From Candidatus Faecivivens stercoripullorum (GTDB lineage: Bacteria; Bacillota; Clostridia; Oscillospirales; Ruminococcaceae), in NCBI GenBank assembly GCA_018715285.1, contig DVLW01000229.1, forward strand, positions 1 through 8,829: DNA of 8,829 bases, in the 5' to 3' direction. Positions 6,593-8,829 of the stretch are shown here, piece after piece. The notes below the pieces were generated by a model, which was given only the letters and a program-made list of their open reading frames with translations, did not search any database and was not told the origin of the DNA. The translations under genes and the position numbers were made by a program. Within the stretch, counting starts at the first letter, position 1; every line of letters begins with the position of its first letter.

Positions 6593-7183
6593 TCACGGCT
6601 GCTGATACAGATGATTTTCCCGGATATAGTCGGCAACCGGCTGCGGTACCAGTTTTTCAAGGGAACGTCCTTCTTTTGCCGCCGCACGCACCTCAGTTGA
6701 AGATACCGGAAGCGGTGTAATCCTGACGAGTTCGGTATTTCCAAGGTCTTTTGCCGCCTGTTCCAGCCGCTCATATTCGCCCTCATCTCTGGCGGCGGCG
6801 ATCAGACGGGCACCCGAAAGGATTTCTTCCCAGTTGCGCCATTCCCGAAAAGAGAGCAGCATGTCTGCACCCATAATCAGCGAAAACTGGTCATCCGGAT
6901 ATAATTCCCGCAACAGCCGCAGCGTCATATAAGTATAGCTTTTCCCTTCTCTTTGCAGTTCAAAATCCGAAACCTGTATTCCTTCCATTCCCATAGTTGC
7001 CAGTTGCAGCATTTCAAACCGTTTTTTTCCATCAATTAGATCAGGAGCCTGTTTATGAGGCGGCGTCCGGTCGGGCATCACCAGTATCCTGTCCAGCAGC
7101 CCAGTCTGCATAACTTCCCGCAGCAGATGGACGTGCCCCAGATGCACCGGATTAAAGGTACCGCCGTAAATTCCAATCCGCAT
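6593..7183 (-). CDS. nadD: Nicotinate-nucleotide adenylyltransferase
   Basis: NadD joins nicotinate mononucleotide and ATP to give deamido-NAD, a shared step of de novo and salvage NAD synthesis in the cytoplasm. The 196-residue protein has the nucleotidyltransferase signature GGTFNPVHLGH (7-17) with the HxGH motif, PPHK (41-44), SYTYMTLR (82-89), GADML (105-109) and the ATP-binding SSTEVR (161-166). It is complete and of normal length. The ATG lies 5 nt after the yhbY stop, so the two are probably translationally coupled; the visible ribosome-binding site is weak (CGGG). It precedes yqeK as in Bacillus. A nicotinamidase-like gene lies three genes upstream in the same string, which suggests a shared NAD theme. 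The true stop is TGA, which bears on the UGA in the GNAT gene. Confidence 0.98.
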   Translation of the reverse strand: MRIGIYGGTFNPVHLGHVHLLREVMQTGLLDRILVMPDRTPPHKQAPDLIDGKKRFEMLQLATMGMEGIQVSDFELQREGKSYTYMTLRLLRELYPDDQFSLIMGADMLLSFREWRNWEEILSGARLIAAARDEGEYERLEQAAKDLGNTELVRITPLPVSSTEVRAAAKEGRSLEKLVPQPVADYIRENHLYQQP

Positions 7184-7188
7184 CCCGA

Positions 7189-7479
7189 TCAGTCGTCCAG
7201 ATTGATAACCGGCTTTTTGGGATTGGGTTTATAAAGGGTGATGCGGGTTCCCAGAACCTGGACAACATCGCATCCGACATTCTCGGCGATTTCAGCAGCA
7301 GCCTCTTTCGCGGTGTACAGACTGTTTTCCAGTACACGGATTTTAATCAGTTCTCTTGCCAGAAGCGCTTCTTCTACGGCTTTATAGGTCTGTTCGGTAA
7401 CGCCGCCCTTGCCAATCTGCATAATAGTTTCCAGCGAGTTTGCCATTGCGCGAAGTTTTGCTCTCTGTTTGCTCGTCAT
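7189..7479 (-). CDS. yhbY: YhbY/YqeI family RNA-binding ribosome-assembly protein (CRM domain)
   Basis: This 96-residue protein is essentially one CRM domain, a small RNA-binding fold associated with pre-50S ribosomal particles. Typical features are an N-terminal helix starting TSKQRAKLRAMANS, the GKGGV loop (23-27) in the family's GxxG position, an ARELIKIRVL strand (41-50), a central helix with TAKEAAAEIAE, and the closing VVQVLGTRITLYKPNP (72-87). The start follows AAAGGA. In Bacillus the orthologue yqeI also lies just before nadD (yqeJ) and yqeK. In many Clostridia obgE lies directly upstream; here a broken acetyltransferase gene occupies that place. Confidence 0.96.
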   Translation of the reverse strand: MTSKQRAKLRAMANSLETIMQIGKGGVTEQTYKAVEEALLARELIKIRVLENSLYTAKEAAAEIAENVGCDVVQVLGTRITLYKPNPKKPVINLDD

Positions 7480-7518
7480 ATCTGTTTTTCCTTTCTGTGA
7501 TAACTGTGATTTCTTACA

Positions 7519-7989
7519 TTACAGAATGGTTTCCATTCCGTATTTCTGCGGCTTGAGTCCGCACTTTTCATAAAATTTTCTTGCACTCTCGTTACATGCC
7601 CAGACATTCAGGGTGACATTGTAGCAGCCGCTTTTCTTTGCGAAGGACAGGACGTATTCATACAGGCCCTTTCCGATATGCTGGCCTCTGGCGTTTTCAT
7701 CGACTCACAGATCGTCAATATATAGCGTCTTGACATCGGTCAGAATATTGTCCCCAATTTTCTGCTGGAAAACACAGAATGCGTATCCAAGTACCTCTCC
7801 GTCTTCATCAACTGCGGCAAATACCGGACGGCTGTCATCCTGCAAAATTGCTTCCAGTTCTTCATCCGTATATTTGCGGGCACCTGCCTTGAACAGGTCG
7901 GGTCTTCCCTGATGATGAATCATCTCAACCTGAAAAAGCAAACGGTGCAGGCCCGGAATATCTTTCTTGATCGCTCTTCTGATTTCCAT
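7519..7989 (-). pseudogene. GNAT family N-acetyltransferase interrupted by an in-frame UGA
   Basis: One frame encodes a complete 156-residue GNAT enzyme, apart from a single UGA at codon 95 (7707-7705). Upstream are the N-terminal domain with MEIRRAIKKDIPGLHRLL and the strand VLGYAFCVF, ending KTLYIDDL. After the UGA the same frame resumes with VDENARGQHIGKGLYEYV, the acetyl-CoA-binding motif A (R101, G102, G106). It ends with ESARKFYEKCGLKP, a standard GNAT C-terminus, and TAA at 7521-7519. The family commonly reads IDDLCVDE here, so a Cys codon TGT or TGC has apparently become TGA by one change. The 94-residue product would lack cofactor binding and should be inactive. Substrate is unknown. 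The start has AAAGGA about 10 nt upstream. Sequencing error or recoding are alternatives. Confidence 0.85.
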
Positions 7990-8012
7990 ATACGTCCAAT
8001 CCTTTCTCCTTT

Positions 8013-8555
8013 TTATTTCTGTTCGCTGCCCGATTCGTTTTCAATCGTAATCTGGCAGGCTTTCATCGCATTCAGCGCGGTACGATGACTCTCCGGTGTC
8101 ACACCTGCACAACAGGCCGCATCCACCGCAATTTCTGTCTCAGGCAAAAATGCCTTGAGCAGCAGCGCATTGGAAATCACACAGATATCAGTGCACACAC
8201 CAACCAGTGTGATTTTCCGAATATGGTTTTCCCTGTCTGCTGCCCGCAGCACCGTTCCCAGTCCTACTGAACCAAATGTACATTTATCCACCGGCTGTTC
8301 TTTGCGAACCACTTCCAGTTCCGGGCAGAGTTGCCAGCCGTCTGTATTACGCACACAGTGAACAACCGGGAGATTTTTACCTTCCTGGGTATCCAGATAA
8401 TTTTCTTCATGGGTATCTCTGGTAAACAGCACCCGTCCATCAAACCTGCGTACCTTTTCGACAACTTTCGGAAGGACAGCCACAGCCTCCGGACTTCCCA
8501 AAGCGCCTGTAACGAAATCGTTCTGCATATCCACAACAATCAGAATATCCTGCAT
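8013..8555 (-). CDS. Isochorismatase-family cysteine hydrolase, nicotinamidase-like
   Basis: This 180-residue cytoplasmic enzyme belongs to the family containing nicotinamidase (nicotinamide to nicotinate plus ammonia). The catalytic triad is visible: D9 in VVDMQNDF, K91 in PVDKCTFGS, and nucleophile C125 in GVCTDICV. The metal-site region is TRDTH with D47 and H49, and H66 in LPVVHC. The position equivalent to a third metal His in PncA looks like Asp or Thr, so the metal site may differ. The ATG at 8555 was chosen over an in-frame TTG at 8570 because GGAGGG lies 6 nt upstream of it. It follows the partial gene by 21 nt. The presence of nadD downstream supports, but does not prove, nicotinamide as substrate; other isochorismatase-like amidases share these motifs. 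Confidence 0.88.
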   Translation of the reverse strand: MQDILIVVDMQNDFVTGALGSPEAVAVLPKVVEKVRRFDGRVLFTRDTHEENYLDTQEGKNLPVVHCVRNTDGWQLCPELEVVRKEQPVDKCTFGSVGLGTVLRAADRENHIRKITLVGVCTDICVISNALLLKAFLPETEIAVDAACCAGVTPESHRTALNAMKACQITIENESGSEQK

Positions 8556-8576
8556 TGCAATCCCTCCCAAGTCAGC

Positions 8577-8829
8577 TTAAAAATGCCATTCATAATAGTA
8601 CCAGTCTCCGGTGATTTTTTCAGTATAGAACCAGTTGTCACCATCCGCTGCACTTTTCATCCCGACAGTACTGTCTTTAACTTCGACCAACGTATAGTCC
8701 GAAAAGTCAACCATTCCATCCGGCGACCAGTAAAACCCATAATAAGACGTCTGAGAACCGAATCCGGTTGCATCTGTCTGATAGTTTACAAACTGTCCGC
8801 CGTCTGAAAGACTCTCAACTGTCGCCGTA
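8577..8829 (-). CDS. C-terminal part of an unrecognised aromatic-rich protein
   Basis: A frame is open from the window edge to TAA at 8579-8577, giving the last 83 residues of a protein whose start lies outside. The piece is acidic and very rich in Tyr, Trp, Phe, Gly and Asp, for example SYYGFYWSPDG and DNWFYTEKITGDWYYYEWHF at the very end. Such composition suggests a beta-rich, perhaps secreted or lipoprotein-type domain, but no signal is visible and I recognise no family. It ends 21 nt before the hydrolase gene on the same strand, so the two may be cotranscribed. The call as real coding sequence rests on the open frame, the plausible composition and the snug fit before the next ribosome-binding site. 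Confidence 0.6.
   Translation of the reverse strand, partial: TATVESLSDGGQFVNYQTDATGFGSQTSYYGFYWSPDGMVDFSDYTLVEVKDSTVGMKSAADGDNWFYTEKITGDWYYYEWHF

Noticed and set aside
7497..7515. Short direct repeat ATCACAG near the gap between the GNAT gene and yhbY
   Set aside because: Two 7-nt copies in a 40-nt gap are within chance and resemble no operator I know.
7189..8555. Genome-wide reassignment of UGA as an explanation for the GNAT stop
   Set aside because: The nadD, yqeK, LCP and lipoprotein genes end at TGA at sensible C-termini, and Trp is encoded by TGG throughout.
1..8829. CRISPR arrays, insertion sequences, tRNA or rRNA genes, prophage or defence genes
   Set aside because: No spaced direct repeats, transposase or integrase motifs, or RNA gene signatures were seen; the region is mostly conserved housekeeping genes.

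Overview
The window looks like a chromosomal housekeeping region of a Gram-positive Clostridia-type bacterium (Bacillota). An Oscillospiraceae/Ruminococcaceae-like gut anaerobe is my best guess. The reasons are the gene order yhbY-nadD-yqeK-LCP-rsfS-leuS, purine-rich Shine-Dalgarno sites (AAAGGA, GGGAGG), consensus sigma-A promoters, an Sec/lipobox lipoprotein and mixed base composition. The lineage is inferred from protein style and synteny, not from a search. Every gene I can support lies on the minus strand, so transcription runs from high to low coordinates.

Block 1 (about 8829 to 1773) is one closely spaced gene string. It holds the C-terminus of an unrecognised protein, an isochorismatase/nicotinamidase-like cysteine hydrolase, a GNAT acetyltransferase broken by an in-frame UGA, yhbY (CRM-domain ribosome-assembly factor), nadD (NaMN adenylyltransferase), yqeK (HD-domain Ap4A hydrolase), an LCP cell-wall ligase, rsfS (ribosome silencing factor) and leuS. 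It ends at a strong intrinsic terminator. The genes link ribosome biogenesis and silencing, NAD synthesis, nucleotide clean-up, wall assembly and tRNA charging. No internal promoter was obvious and gaps are about 5 to 45 nt, so the string may be one operon whose promoter lies outside the window.

Block 2 (1760 to 670) begins with a good promoter just past the leuS terminator. It then has about 340 nt that read like the decayed remains of a short secreted-protein gene, followed by an intact lipoprotein of unknown function.

Block 3 (621 to 1) has a near-perfect sigma-A promoter, a roughly 140-nt leader with a candidate stem-loop, rpsU (bS21), an intrinsic terminator and the start of yqeG (HAD phosphatase). 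The yqeG gene has no room for its own promoter after the terminator, so it probably depends on read-through.

Nothing here is clearly a new defence or mobile system. The items most worth a second look are the GNAT gene with UGA at what I recall as a usual Cys position, the decayed secreted gene behind a live-looking promoter, the overlapping hairpins between rpsU and yqeG, and the rpsU leader.
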